Source: Phycicoccus sp. Root101 (GTDB lineage Bacteria; Actinomycetota; Actinomycetes; Actinomycetales; Dermatophilaceae). Taken from it: a stretch of DNA of 64,000 nt. The position numbers and the translations under genes are program-made. The first letter of the stretch is position 1, and every line of letters starts with the position of its first letter. The stretch spans positions 523,482 through 587,481 of the forward strand of contig NZ_LMCM01000005.1 in assembly GCF_001426245.1 (NCBI RefSeq), read 5' to 3'. Positions 8,784 to 21,374 of this stretch are shown here, piece after piece. The notes below the pieces were generated by a model that ran no database searches, was not told where the DNA came from, and saw nothing but the letters and a program-made list of their open reading frames with translations.

Positions 8784-9941
8784 CTACTCCATGATGGAGA
8801 AGCTGCCCCGGTCGCCACTCAGCGTGACCTCGATGCCCGTGATCCGCGGGTTCGTGCCCTCGACCTCGACGGCGAACGCGGTCCAGGAGCCCATCAGGTC
8901 CGCCAGGACGGGCTTGCCGACCGTGGCCCCCGCGGAGGCGTGGAGCACCACGGCGGTCGTGCCGGCCGGTGCGACCCCCCAGACGAAGGTTCGGCCGTCG
9001 GCGAGCTGGAAGGTCCCCCGCGCGAGCGTGGACTCCGGGTCCGCGCCGGCGAGCGTGGCGGTCATCCCGCTGGGGTCCTTCACGACCAGGTCGCCCTGCA
9101 GGCTCGCGACGACGGTGCCCCCGACCCGCGCAGCCGGCAGGTCGATCGAGATGACGACGCTGGTCGGGGTGCCTGCACCTGTGGGCCCCGTCTGGGTGAA
9201 GTCGTAGGGCGTCAGGGGTGTGGCGCCCTCGCCGTCCATGGTCACGCCGAAGGCCGCCATCTGGGGCTCGGTGCCGAGGATCCACGAAACTTCCTGCCCC
9301 GCGCCGCGCCAGCCGATGTCGGCTGCCGGCGTCGCCGCGATCAGGGGCTTGGCGAACGTCACGACGAACGCCGTGAAGTCCCGCCCCGGGGCCAGGGCCA
9401 CGATGGGCTTCTGGACCGGCTGGCCCGCCAGGGGCTTCAGCTCGATCGCGTCGGTCACGCCGGGGACGATTCCGACGACGACCAAATGGCCGCCCGTGCC
9501 CTCGACGACGCGCCACGCGCCGCCGCTCCCGAGGATCCCCGTGACACTGCGCTCGCGGTGGCCGTCGCGGACCACGTCGATGGTGAGCTCTCCGTCCGCG
9601 ACCGCCAGCGCGTACCGGGCGTCGCCGACCGTCAAGGAGCGACGTCCGGTGAGCCCCGGGGCGGGCACGTCGTGAGGGCCGTCGGTCCCAGAGGTGGGTG
9701 CGGTCGACACCGACGACCCACTCGGTCCGGCGGGCGTCGTGGTGTCGTTGCCGGGGGAGGACAGGACGGAGGACCCGAGGGCGATCGCGGCCACGGCGGC
9801 AGCGCAGGCAGCCACGGCCACGGTGGCCGACCGACGCCGGGTGCGGGCCCGCCCTTGCGCGATGACCTCGGTCAGGTTCACGTGCATGGCCGGAGCGGTC
9901 TCGGTGTGCAGCAGCTCGATGACGTCGCGGTCACTGGACAT
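8784..9941 (-). CDS. Membrane-anchored putative anti-sigma-type protein, co-translated with the sigma factor
   Basis: A 385-residue protein I do not recognise as a named family. Residues 1-38 are a short cytoplasmic part ending in an Arg cluster (RARTRRRS), residues about 39-62 form one transmembrane helix, then comes a Ser/Thr/Pro-rich linker and an approximately 290-residue extracytoplasmic beta-rich domain with no cysteines. Its start codon overlaps the end of the sigma-factor gene by 11 bases, the usual arrangement of an ECF sigma with its anti-sigma or sensor partner. The cytoplasmic part is shorter than a ZAS-type anti-sigma domain and has no HxxxCxxC motif, so anti-sigma activity is inferred from position only. 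Confidence 0.55.
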   Translation of the reverse strand: MSSDRDVIELLHTETAPAMHVNLTEVIAQGRARTRRRSATVAVAACAAAVAAIALGSSVLSSPGNDTTTPAGPSGSSVSTAPTSGTDGPHDVPAPGLTGRRSLTVGDARYALAVADGELTIDVVRDGHRERSVTGILGSGGAWRVVEGTGGHLVVVGIVPGVTDAIELKPLAGQPVQKPIVALAPGRDFTAFVVTFAKPLIAATPAADIGWRGAGQEVSWILGTEPQMAAFGVTMDGEGATPLTPYDFTQTGPTGAGTPTSVVISIDLPAARVGGTVVASLQGDLVVKDPSGMTATLAGADPESTLARGTFQLADGRTFVWGVAPAGTTAVVLHASAGATVGKPVLADLMGSWTAFAVEVEGTNPRITGIEVTLSGDRGSFSIME

Positions 9942-10428
9942 GAGCGTCTCCCTTGTCTCCGATGAGGATTCGCAGTCGTTCCAGACCGCGGGATGCAGAC
10001 GACTTCACGGTGCCGACGCTGATCCCGAGCATCTCCGCCACCGTGCGTTCGGAGAAGTCTGCGTAGTGGCGCAGCACCACGACCTCGCGCTCGCGAGGAG
10101 GGAGCAACGCGAGGGCGCGCACCAGGTCGAGCCTCTCCGGGGCGTCGTCCGTGCGGTTCCACGGGGTGTCACGGACCTCGTCGACCAGGACGAGGCGGCG
10201 CTCCTTGCGCCAGGTGCTGACGACGTGGTTGCGCAGGATCCGGTGGCAGTAGGCCTCCGGCTCGTCGTGACGCACGCGCGGCCACACGACGTACAGCCGG
10301 ACCAGGGCCTCCTGGGCCGCGTCCTCCGCGCGCGTGGGGTCGCCGGTGAGCAGCCAGGCCGTGCGGAGCAGACGTGGTGTCACGCGCGCGGCGAAGGACT
10401 CGAACGCCCCGTCGTCCCGTGCCCTCAT
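9931..10428 (-). CDS. RNA polymerase sigma-70 family factor, SigE-family ECF type
   Basis: A 165-residue sigma factor with regions 2 and 4 only. Region 2 begins FAARVTPRLLRTAWLLTGD and includes the core-binding DAAQEALVRLYVVWPRV; region 4 includes LPPREREVVVLRHYADFSE and the helix-turn-helix VAEMLGISVGTVKSSASRG. I choose ATG 10428 because a GGGAGGGG ribosome binding site lies directly upstream; the frame extends to 10536 but the added residues are low-complexity. It is divergent from the cysteine desulfurase gene and overlaps the downstream membrane protein by 11 bases. Its regulon is unknown. Confidence 0.9.
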   Translation of the reverse strand: MRARDDGAFESFAARVTPRLLRTAWLLTGDPTRAEDAAQEALVRLYVVWPRVRHDEPEAYCHRILRNHVVSTWRKERRLVLVDEVRDTPWNRTDDAPERLDLVRALALLPPREREVVVLRHYADFSERTVAEMLGISVGTVKSSASRGLERLRILIGDKGDAHVQ

Positions 10429-10558
10429 GCGTTCCCCTCCCGAGCTCCCTCCGCGGACCCGTCCGGGTGGACCACGGCCTGTTGCGCCCCGGCTCCGTGG
10501 TGGACCCGGCTGCCGTACCCAACGCCAGACTGGCACTGAAGGTTGAGCGCCCGACGCG

Positions 10559-10564
10559 TAAACT
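10559..10564 (+). promoter_or_regulatory. -10 box of a leaderless promoter for the cysteine desulfurase gene
   Basis: TAAACT ends 6 bases before the GTG start at 10571, so transcription should begin at or next to the start codon. No clear -35 box is visible. Confidence 0.6.
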
Positions 10565-10570
10565 TCGCAG

Positions 10571-11755
10571 GTGCCCGCCTACCTCGACCACGCCGCCACC
10601 ACGCCGATGCTCCCATCGGCCGCGGCGGCGATGGCCGAACAGCTCACCGTCCCCGGCAACGCCTCCTCCCTGCACACCAGCGGGCGGCTGGCCCGCCGCG
10701 TCGTGGAGGAGTCCCGGGAGCGGATCGCGAAGGCCCTGGGGGCGCGACCGTCCGAGGTCGTCTTCACCTCGGGTGGCACCGAGTCCGACAACCTCGCGGT
10801 CGCCGGCACGTGGGAGGCGCGGCGCGACGCCGACCCCGCCCGCATCCGGATCGTGGCCAGTGCCATCGAGCACCACGCGGTGCTCGACTGCGTCGACCAC
10901 CTCGTCACCCACGACGGCGCGAAGGCGACCTGGGTCGACCCCGACGCCTCCGGGGTCGTGACGGTCGCCGCGGTGCGCGCGGCCATCGAGCAGGACCCGG
11001 GCTCGGTCGCGCTCGTCACGGTGATGTGGGCCAACAACGAGGTCGGGACGATCCAGCCGGTGGCGGAGCTGGCGGCGCTGGCCCACGAGTTCGGGATCCC
11101 GTTCCACACCGACGCGGTGCAGGCGGCCGGCCACGTCCCCGTCGACTTCACCGCCTCGGGCGTCGACCTCATGACCGTGACCGGACACAAGGTCGGCGGC
11201 CCCCTGGGCATCGGTGCCCTCGTCGTGCGGCGCGACGCCAAGGTCGTCCCGCAGTCCTTCGGTGGTGGCCAGGAGCGCCAGATCCGCAGCGGCACGCTCG
11301 ACGTGCCGGCCATCCGTGCGTTCGCCGTCGCCCTCGAGGAGTCCGTGGCCGCCCTCGGCTCCGAGGCCGGCCGCCTCGCGGCCCTGCGTGACCGGCTGGT
11401 CACGTCCGCGCAGGCGCTGCCCTACGACATCACCGTGACGGGCGCGTGGGAGGCGGGCGACACCGTGCGCCGGCTTCCCGGGAACGCCCACCTGCTCGTG
11501 CCGGGCTGCGAGGGCGACTCGTTGCTCTACCTGCTCGACGCCGCGGGGGTCGAGTGCTCGACGGGTTCGGCGTGCCAGGCCGGGGTGCCCCAGCCCTCGC
11601 ACGTCCTGCTCGCCATGGGCATCCCCGAGGGCTCGGCCCGGGGCGCCCTGCGGCTCACCCTCGGCCACACGTCCACCGATGCGGATGTCGACGCCGTCCT
11701 GGCTGCGCTGCCGGCGGCCGTCGAGCGGGCCCGCAGGGCCAGCGGGGCGGCCTGA
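10571..11755 (+). CDS. iscS: Cysteine desulfurase (IscS/NifS family)
   Basis: A 394-residue PLP enzyme that removes sulfur from cysteine as an enzyme-bound persulfide. The N-terminus [11 protein letters not shown], the PLP-binding Lys in TGHKVGG (about residue 207), [10 protein letters not shown], and the catalytic Cys in [11 protein letters not shown] (about 329) identify it. Its stop codon overlaps the mnmA start (TGATG at 11753-11757), so it most probably supplies sulfur for tRNA 2-thiolation, and possibly Fe-S assembly. The GTG start lies 6 bases after a -10 box, so the mRNA is probably leaderless. Confidence 0.95.
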   Translation: MPAYLDHAATTPMLPSAAAAMAEQLTVPGNASSLHTSGRLARRVVEESRERIAKALGARPSEVVFTSGGTESDNLAVAGTWEARRDADPARIRIVASAIEHHAVLDCVDHLVTHDGAKATWVDPDASGVVTVAAVRAAIEQDPGSVALVTVMWANNEVGTIQPVAELAALAHEFGIPFHTDAVQAAGHVPVDFTASGVDLMTVTGHKVGGPLGIGALVVRRDAKVVPQSFGGGQERQIRSGTLDVPAIRAFAVALEESVAALGSEAGRLAALRDRLVTSAQALPYDITVTGAWEAGDTVRRLPGNAHLLVPGCEGDSLLYLLDAAGVECSTGSACQAGVPQPSHVLLAMGIPEGSARGALRLTLGHTSTDADVDAVLAALPAAVERARRASGAA

Positions 11756-12840
11756 TGCGCGTCGTCGCCGCGATGTCCGGGGGAGTGGACTCCGCCGTCG
11801 CCGCCGCCCGGATGCTCGATGCCGGTCACGAGGTCGTGGGGGTCCACCTCGCGCTCTCGCAGAGCGCGGCCACGTTGCGTGAGTCGGCCCGCGGGTGCTG
11901 CACCATCGAGGACGCCGGCGACGCCCGTCGGGTGGCCGACATGCTCGGCATCCCGTTCTACGTCTGGGACATGGCTGCCCGGTTCAAGCGGGACGTCATG
12001 GAGGACTTCGTCGCGGAGTACTCAGAAGGGCGCACCCCGAACCCGTGCCTGCGCTGCAACGAGAAGATCAAGTTCTCGGCACTGCTCGACAAGGCCGTGG
12101 CGCTGGGCTTCGACGCCGTGGCCACGGGTCACTACGCGCAGATCGTGGAGAGTCCCGGCGGCGAGCGCGAGCTGCACCGCGCGGTGGACATGGCCAAGGA
12201 CCAGTCCTACGTCCTGGGGGTGCTCGACGCCGAACAGCTGTCCCGCGCATTCTTCCCCCTCGGGGACACCGCGAAGCCCGAGATCCGTTCGGAGGCAAGG
12301 GAGCGCGGGTTCTACATCGCCTCCAAGCCCGACTCCCACGACATCTGCTTCATCGCCGACGGCGACACGCGCGGCTGGCTCACGTCCCGCCTCGGGGAGC
12401 AGGCCGGCGACATCGTCGACGCGGCCTCCGGCGAGGTCGTGGGGGCGCACGCGGGCTCCTACGGCTACACCGTCGGGCAACGCCGAGGCCTGGGCCTGCC
12501 GCGGTCCAGCCAGGACGGCGAGCCGCGGTACGTCGTCGGGGTGGACGCCTCGACCAACACCGTCACGATCGGCACGGCAGACCTCCTGGGGGTCAACGCG
12601 ATCCGGGGCGACCACGCCCGCTGGTGCGGTGCACCTCCCGAGGGTGTGGTGTCGGTCGGCGCCCAGGTGCGTGCGCACGGCGAGGAGGTCCCTGCCGAGG
12701 CGTGGGCCTCGGGTGAGGAGGTCGAGGTCCGCCTCGGCTCGCGGCTGCGCGGTGTGGCCCCCGGCCAGTCCGTGGTGCTGTACGAGGGCACGCGCGTGGT
12801 GGGTTCGGCCACCATCGCGCAGAGCTGGCTCGAGCGCTGA
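11755..12840 (+). CDS. mnmA: tRNA-specific 2-thiouridylase MnmA
   Basis: A 361-residue enzyme that thiolates U34 of tRNA-Lys, -Glu and -Gln. The ATP PP-loop [17 protein letters not shown] is at residues 5-20; the two catalytic cysteines are in [10 protein letters not shown] (about 98) and SHDICFIAD (about 198); [11 protein letters not shown] is the conserved acceptor-binding segment. The start is ATG 11755, overlapping the desulfurase stop; a longer in-frame opening to 11446 lies inside the desulfurase gene and is not used. Length is normal. Confidence 0.97.
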   Translation: MRVVAAMSGGVDSAVAAARMLDAGHEVVGVHLALSQSAATLRESARGCCTIEDAGDARRVADMLGIPFYVWDMAARFKRDVMEDFVAEYSEGRTPNPCLRCNEKIKFSALLDKAVALGFDAVATGHYAQIVESPGGERELHRAVDMAKDQSYVLGVLDAEQLSRAFFPLGDTAKPEIRSEARERGFYIASKPDSHDICFIADGDTRGWLTSRLGEQAGDIVDAASGEVVGAHAGSYGYTVGQRRGLGLPRSSQDGEPRYVVGVDASTNTVTIGTADLLGVNAIRGDHARWCGAPPEGVVSVGAQVRAHGEEVPAEAWASGEEVEVRLGSRLRGVAPGQSVVLYEGTRVVGSATIAQSWLER

Positions 12841-12845
12841 CGCGT

Positions 12846-13295
12846 ATGGCGCCGGAGGGAGGTGCGGACGCGAGCGCTGCCCGGGGCGTCGGTGCGGGCG
12901 TCGGCGGGGTGCTCCCCGGGCGGGAGATCCTCGAGGGCACGCCGCTGGCCCGGGTCCGGGCGCTGTGCCTGGCGTTCCCTGCCACGCAGGAGCGGGCGTC
13001 CCACGGTGAACCCTGCTGGTTCGCGGGCGGGAAGAAGATGTTCGTCATGACCTCCCAGCGCCACCACGACGACCGGGTGGGGTTCTGGGCGGCGGCGCCG
13101 GAGGGGGTCCAAGGGTCCCTGGTAGCCGCAGAGCCGGAGCGCTACTTCCGGCCGCCGTACGTCGGCAGCCGCGGATGGGTCGGGGTCCGCCTGGACGTCG
13201 ACGACATCGACTGGGACCGGGTCGAAGCGGTCGTCGAGGACGCCTGGCGACAGGTGGCACCGAAGCGGCTGCAGGCCGAGCACGACACCCGCTGA
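12846..13295 (+). CDS. MmcQ/YjbR family protein
   Basis: The conserved part begins near residue 30 (ILEGTPLARVRALCLAFPATQ) and continues HGEPCWFAGGKKMFVM, GFWAAAPEGVQ and YFRPPYVGSRGWVGVRLD, which are typical of the MmcQ/YjbR fold (CyaY-like, often called DNA-binding; function unproven). The first 30 residues are Gly/Ala-rich and unlike the family, and the ATG lies inside a GTATGGCGCC motif that recurs between genes, so a downstream GTG start is possible. It follows mnmA by 5 bases. Confidence 0.8.
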   Translation: MAPEGGADASAARGVGAGVGGVLPGREILEGTPLARVRALCLAFPATQERASHGEPCWFAGGKKMFVMTSQRHHDDRVGFWAAAPEGVQGSLVAAEPERYFRPPYVGSRGWVGVRLDVDDIDWDRVEAVVEDAWRQVAPKRLQAEHDTR

Positions 13296-13381
13296 CCGCC
13301 CTCCGTCGCCCCGCTTTGGGTGCCCGGACGGTCGGAATTCGGACCGTCCAGGCACCCAAAGCGGTGAGCGAGGGGCAGGCC
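13291..13381. repeat. Palindromic intergenic element, copy 1
   Basis: The core is an inverted repeat with 23-base arms (13311-13333 and 13342-13364, one mismatch) around an 8-base centre containing GAATTC. A second copy lies at 24227-24315 in the opposite orientation; similarity extends beyond the palindrome on both sides (GACCGCC on one flank, GGGGCAGGCC on the other). It begins in the stop codon of the MmcQ gene. It could end transcription, but the matched second copy points to a dispersed element. Confidence 0.8.
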
Positions 13382-13417
13382 CGACCGACGTGGTCAGGAG
13401 GTGTCACCGGTGCGGTC

Positions 13418-13423
13418 TAGAGT
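13418..13423 (+). promoter_or_regulatory. -10 box of a leaderless promoter for the MetE-like gene
   Basis: TAGAGT ends 7 bases before GTG 13431. The same hexamer stands before prfB. Confidence 0.6.
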
Positions 13424-13430
13424 CGGGGCC

Positions 13431-14417
13431 GTGGCTCGCGCAACCGGTATCGGCTCCCTTCCCGGCACCGACATCCGTGAGGCCCTCCGCGGGGTCCGCG
13501 AGATCCTCGCCGTCGACGACCACATCCCGTACCTCCCGGAGCTGCCGGCCCGCGGACCCGGCGCCGACATGGTCGGCCGAGCCGCAGGCCTGCTCGTCGA
13601 CCTGCACGTCGACCTGCAGCCAGCCGGCTGGCGCCTCGTCGAGCGACCCGGTCACGACGCGTCCCGCACGGGCGCATTCCTTCGCGAGGACCTCGACGAG
13701 CTGGCCGAGGCCTTCGACGGCTGGGAGGGGGAGCTCAAGCTCCAGTGCACCGGTCCGTGGACCCTGGCCGCCAACCTCGAGCTGACGCGTGGCGAGAAGG
13801 TCCTGGTCGACCCCGGCGCGGTCCGTGACCTCACGGGTTCGCTGGCTGAGGGGATCCGCCTCCACCTCGACACCGTGCAACGACTCGTCCCCGGCGCCCG
13901 CCTGGTGCTGCAGGTGGACGAACCCTCCCTGCCGGCCGTCCTCGCCGGCCACCTGCCCACAGCCTCCGGCTACGGCCACCTGCGACCCGTGGACCCGCAG
14001 CGGGCGAGGAACGGTCTCTCCGAGGTCCTCGAGGCCGCCGGCGGCCGGGCCACGGTCGTGCACTGCTGCGACCGCGCCATACCGCTGCCGCTCCTGCGGG
14101 CCACCGGTGTCGGTGCCGTCGCGCTCGACGTGACCGACCTGACGCCGCAACGGTGGGAGTCGATCGCGGCGACCACCGAACAGGGGGTCGCGCTGTGGGC
14201 GGGGTGCCTGGCCACGGACGGTTCGAGCACGAGCAAGACCGCTGCGGGCCTCGTCGAGCGCGGCTGGTCGGACGCCGGGTTGTCCCCGAAGGGACTGGCC
14301 GACCTGGTCGCCACGCCGACCTGCGGGCTGGCCGGGCTCACACCCCAGGGGGCCTGGGGCGTTCAACGGAAGGCGGTCGAGGTGGCTGCCGAGTGGACCG
14401 AACGAGCTGAGGGCTGA
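13431..14417 (+). CDS. MetE-like (cobalamin-independent methionine synthase C-terminal domain) protein
   Basis: A 328-residue protein resembling the C-terminal catalytic barrel of MetE (Rv3015c-type). It starts ATGIGSLPGTD, contains LQVDEPSLPAVLAG and VHCCDRAIPLPLL, and ends in a TPTCGLAGLTP segment, matching the zinc-site Cys/His regions of the family. It is less than half the length of full MetE and lacks the N-terminal folate domain, so the methyl donor is uncertain. It lies between mnmA and ligA as in mycobacteria. GTG 13431 is preferred over GTG 13401 because the latter would be upstream of the -10 box. Confidence 0.8.
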   Translation: MARATGIGSLPGTDIREALRGVREILAVDDHIPYLPELPARGPGADMVGRAAGLLVDLHVDLQPAGWRLVERPGHDASRTGAFLREDLDELAEAFDGWEGELKLQCTGPWTLAANLELTRGEKVLVDPGAVRDLTGSLAEGIRLHLDTVQRLVPGARLVLQVDEPSLPAVLAGHLPTASGYGHLRPVDPQRARNGLSEVLEAAGGRATVVHCCDRAIPLPLLRATGVGAVALDVTDLTPQRWESIAATTEQGVALWAGCLATDGSSTSKTAAGLVERGWSDAGLSPKGLADLVATPTCGLAGLTPQGAWGVQRKAVEVAAEWTERAEG

Positions 14418-14422
14418 CACCG

Positions 14423-15457
14423 ATGAGCAGCACGACGAACACCCCCGCCGTCCCGACGACCGTCGCGGCCGCCGGCACCCCGTCGACCCCGACTGCCGGG
14501 CGGTCGACGACGCGGGTCCCGTGGCAGGCGAAGTACCTCATGCTCGCGCTGATCTGGGGATCGAGCTTCCTCCTCATGAAGGTGGGGCTGCGCACCATGG
14601 CGCCCCTGCAGATCTCGGGGCTGCGGATCTACGCCGGCACGCTCACCCTCGTGGTGCTGCTCGCGGTCACCGGCGGGCGGCTGCCGCGCGAGCCGCGCAC
14701 GTGGGCGCACCTGACGGTCTCGGGCATCTTCCTCACGGCGATGCCGTTCAGCCTGTTCGCGCTGGGGGAGGAGCGGGTGTCCAGCGCGCTCGCCGGCATC
14801 GGCAACGCGACGACGCCGATCGCCGCTCTGTTCTTCGCGTTGCTCCTGCTCCCGAGCGACCGGCTGTCCCCGCGCAAGCTCGCGGCCGTGCTCATCGGGT
14901 TCGCCGGGGTGGTGGTGATCACCCAGCCGTGGGAGTCGTCCGGCCGCCCCGACCTGCTCGGCTTCGGCATGACCCTCGTGGCCGGTGCCTGCTACGGCCT
15001 GGGCTGGACCTACAACCGCCGGTTCCTCGGCAACGCCGACCTGGGCGGGCTGTCCATGCCGACCGCCCTGCTCGTGGTGGGCTCGGTCCTCATGGCGCCC
15101 GTGCTCCTCGTCTGGTGGGCGCTGCACCGCGACACGTATGCCGCGCCGTGGAGCGTCCACGCCGACCCCTCCGGGGGTGGCTGGCTCACCCCGCTCCTGT
15201 GCGTGCTGGTGCTCGGCGTCGTGGGCACCGGGCTCGCGTACATGCTCCAGTTCGACGTGGTGCGCGGTGCGGGGGCGACTGTGAGCACGACGGTGACGTA
15301 CCTGATCCCGGTCGTCTCGGTCGTGCTCGGCGTCCTCGTCCTGGACGAGCACCTCGCGTGGCCGCAGCTGCTCGGTGCCGTCATCGTCCTGGTGTCGGCC
15401 GTGGTCATCGGCCTGCCCGCCCGGCGCCGTCGGGCACCGGGCGGGACACCGGCCTGA
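14423..15457 (+). CDS. DMT-superfamily transporter (EamA domain)
   Basis: A 344-residue membrane protein with about ten hydrophobic helices in two EamA repeats; the first opens LMLALIWGSSFLLMKVGL (about residues 38-55), the second LGFGMTLVAGACYGLGWTY (about 178-196). Residues 1-30 are a Thr/Pro/Ala-rich cytoplasmic tail. The family exports amino acids or other metabolites; the substrate cannot be read from the sequence. It begins 5 bases after the MetE-like gene, so the two are probably co-transcribed. Confidence 0.9.
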   Translation: MSSTTNTPAVPTTVAAAGTPSTPTAGRSTTRVPWQAKYLMLALIWGSSFLLMKVGLRTMAPLQISGLRIYAGTLTLVVLLAVTGGRLPREPRTWAHLTVSGIFLTAMPFSLFALGEERVSSALAGIGNATTPIAALFFALLLLPSDRLSPRKLAAVLIGFAGVVVITQPWESSGRPDLLGFGMTLVAGACYGLGWTYNRRFLGNADLGGLSMPTALLVVGSVLMAPVLLVWWALHRDTYAAPWSVHADPSGGGWLTPLLCVLVLGVVGTGLAYMLQFDVVRGAGATVSTTVTYLIPVVSVVLGVLVLDEHLAWPQLLGAVIVLVSAVVIGLPARRRRAPGGTPA

Positions 15458-15491
15458 GGCCCTAGGCCCAGGGCCAGGGCTTTCGGCCGCC

Positions 15492-19326
<3,835 letters not shown>

Positions 19327-19327
19327 C

Positions 19328-19795
19328 GTGATCGACACCGAGACCTACCTGCGGTTCTGCGACGAAGCCCTGCTCGGCATGCGCGACCTCGTCCTCGACC
19401 TCGGGGACGACCTGGCCAACACCCGACCGGACATCCCCGGCGCCAACAGCCCCTTCGCGATCCTCACGCACTGCCTCGGTGTGGTCGCGCGCTGGGCGTC
19501 CACGGTCAACCTCGGCCAGATCGTGCCCCGCGACCGTGAGGCAGAGTTCCTGGCGGTCGGCGCCGTGACCGACCTCGCGGCAGACGTCGACCGGATGCGC
19601 ACGTCCCTGCGGGGGTGGGTGGCCCGGACGAACCCGCAGGCGCCCCCGGTGAACCCGACGACGGGCCGCCAGGACTGGTACGCCGCCACCCAGGGCGGGG
19701 TGCTCTTCCACGTGTACGAGGAGCTGTCGCAGCACCGCGGTCACATGGAGGTCACGCGCGACCTCCTGCTGGCGCAGGCCCGCGGCGAGTCCTAG
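19328..19795 (+). CDS. DinB-like / mycothiol-dependent-type metalloprotein
   Basis: A 155-residue helical protein of the DinB/DUF664 superfamily: FAILTHCLGVVARW (metal His near 49), LRGWVARTNP, and EELSQHRGHMEVTRDLLL (His near 137-141) at the usual positions. Actinobacterial members are often thiol(mycothiol)-dependent transferases, but the reaction here is unknown. GTG at 19328 starts 1 base after the ligA stop, so it is translationally linked to ligA. Confidence 0.8.
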   Translation: MIDTETYLRFCDEALLGMRDLVLDLGDDLANTRPDIPGANSPFAILTHCLGVVARWASTVNLGQIVPRDREAEFLAVGAVTDLAADVDRMRTSLRGWVARTNPQAPPVNPTTGRQDWYAATQGGVLFHVYEELSQHRGHMEVTRDLLLAQARGES

Positions 19796-19812
19796 CCCCC
19801 GCCGCCTCCCAC

Positions 19813-19829
19813 CATCGCCTCCGGCGATG
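19813..19829. terminator. Short hairpin after the ligA-DinB operon
   Basis: CATCGCC (19813-19819) pairs perfectly with GGCGATG (19823-19829) over a 3-base loop, 17 bases after the DinB stop. The stem is only 7 bases, so terminator activity is uncertain. Confidence 0.4.
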
Positions 19830-19955
19830 CCCGTCCCGGCGGCGCCGGGCGGGCCCGGCGGGCGCGGCGCCGGCGGACGGGGCACCGGGCGCACACGGCA
19901 TACGGGTGGTTTGTGTGACTCACCCACATTGAGCAGGCACGACGCCGGGCGAAGC

Positions 19956-21359
19956 ATGACGGGCATGCGCCCGACAACGACGTCACGCCGGCGGATCGCC
20001 GCCCTCGCCACCACTGCCACCCTCGCCCTGCTGGGCGGACTGGCCACTGCCGCCCCCGCCTCGGCGGACAAGCCGCAGGGCGGGCACTGTGCCCGCCAGT
20101 CCAAGGTCGCGGTCCCGGGGGCCCAGGCCCAGAAGGTGGCCTGCCTCGACGACCTCACCACGGCCGGGACGGTCGCGTCCGGGCACACGAACCCGAACGA
20201 CTGGGCCGGCCTGAACGCCGCCGGCACCGTGAACCCGGCGGGTGTCCCCGGCATCCAGGTCGACGGCTACTTCCCGGACACCTCGACGACGAACACCAAC
20301 AACGGCTGGAACCACGACTCGCAGTTCGTGCTCCGCATCCCCGACCACTGGAACGGGGGCCTGGTCGTCAGCGGGGCGCCGGGCACGCGGGCGCAGTACG
20401 CGAACGACTTCATCATCAGCGACTGGGTGCTGAGCAAGGGCTACGCGTTCGCGTCCACAGACAAGGGCAACACCGGTGCGGCGTTCTACCGGGACGGCAG
20501 CGCCCCCGGTGGCTCGATCCGCGAGTGGAACTCCCGCGTCACCCAGCTCACGGTGGCGGCGAAGTCGACCCTGAGGAAGGTCTACGCGAAGTCCCCGAAG
20601 CGCACCTGGATGGTCGGCATCTCCAACGGTGGCTACCTCACGCGCTGGCAGCTCGAGAACCGACCCGACCTCTACGACGGCGGGGTGGACTGGGAGGGAA
20701 CCCTCTTCCGCGCCGAGGGGCCGAACCTCCTGACGTACCTGCCGACTGCGCTGAAGAACTACCCCAGGTACGCCGCCACCGGCGACCCCGCTGCCCACGA
20801 CGCGATGATCGCTGCCGGGTTCGCCCCGGGGTCTGAGTTCCTGTGGCCGTTCCACCACACCTACTACTGGGACCTCACCCAGCGCATCTACCGCGAGGAG
20901 TTCGACCCCACGTGGGACGGCGCCCTGGACGCCGGTGTGCCGTTCTGCGCCAGCGGGACCCCGAGCTGCGACGCCGACTACGACTACGCCTCGCGGCCCG
21001 AGGCGGTGAAGGACGCGGTGAGGTCGGTGTCGCTCACGGGGAAGATCGGCAAGCCGATGATCACGATCCACGGAACCCTCGACACGCTGCTCCCCGCGGC
21101 CACCGACTCCGACGTCTACGACACCCTGGTCGACCGGGCCGGCTCAGGAGCCCTGCACCGCTACTACCGGGTCGAGGACGGGACGCACACCGACGGGCTC
21201 TACTCGGCCTACCCCGACCGGCTGCGCCCCCTGCTTCCCTGTGCGCGCAGCGCGTTCGACGTGCTGACCGCCTGGGTGGGGCGCGGTATGGCGCCGCCCG
21301 CCGACGGTCTCGTCCGTCGCCCGGCCGGCGGGGACGTCGTCAACACCTGCGCCCTCTGA
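19956..21359 (+). CDS. Secreted alpha/beta-hydrolase (tannase / 3-hydroxybutyrate-oligomer hydrolase-like)
   Basis: A 467-residue exported protein: a Sec signal peptide with Arg-rich n-region (TSRRRIAALATT) and cleavage after APASA. The mature part has a nucleophile elbow GISNGGY (about residue 227), preceded by the conserved Asp/Lys strand FASTDKGNTGAAF, and a late GKPMITIHGTLDTLLP plus DGTHTDG that would supply the acid and His. This is the arrangement of the tannase/feruloyl esterase and 3HB-oligomer hydrolase relatives; the ester substrate is unknown. Four cysteines are present. ATG 19965 is an equally possible start. Confidence 0.8.
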   Translation: MTGMRPTTTSRRRIAALATTATLALLGGLATAAPASADKPQGGHCARQSKVAVPGAQAQKVACLDDLTTAGTVASGHTNPNDWAGLNAAGTVNPAGVPGIQVDGYFPDTSTTNTNNGWNHDSQFVLRIPDHWNGGLVVSGAPGTRAQYANDFIISDWVLSKGYAFASTDKGNTGAAFYRDGSAPGGSIREWNSRVTQLTVAAKSTLRKVYAKSPKRTWMVGISNGGYLTRWQLENRPDLYDGGVDWEGTLFRAEGPNLLTYLPTALKNYPRYAATGDPAAHDAMIAAGFAPGSEFLWPFHHTYYWDLTQRIYREEFDPTWDGALDAGVPFCASGTPSCDADYDYASRPEAVKDAVRSVSLTGKIGKPMITIHGTLDTLLPAATDSDVYDTLVDRAGSGALHRYYRVEDGTHTDGLYSAYPDRLRPLLPCARSAFDVLTAWVGRGMAPPADGLVRRPAGGDVVNTCAL

Positions 21360-21374
21360 CCCACCGGCGGGGCC

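Noticed and set aside
12846..12935. First 30 residues of the MmcQ/YjbR protein as genuine sequence
   Set aside because: Not firmly accepted: the start ATG is part of a recurrent intergenic motif and the segment is Gly/Ala-rich; kept in the feature only because no better start is decisive.
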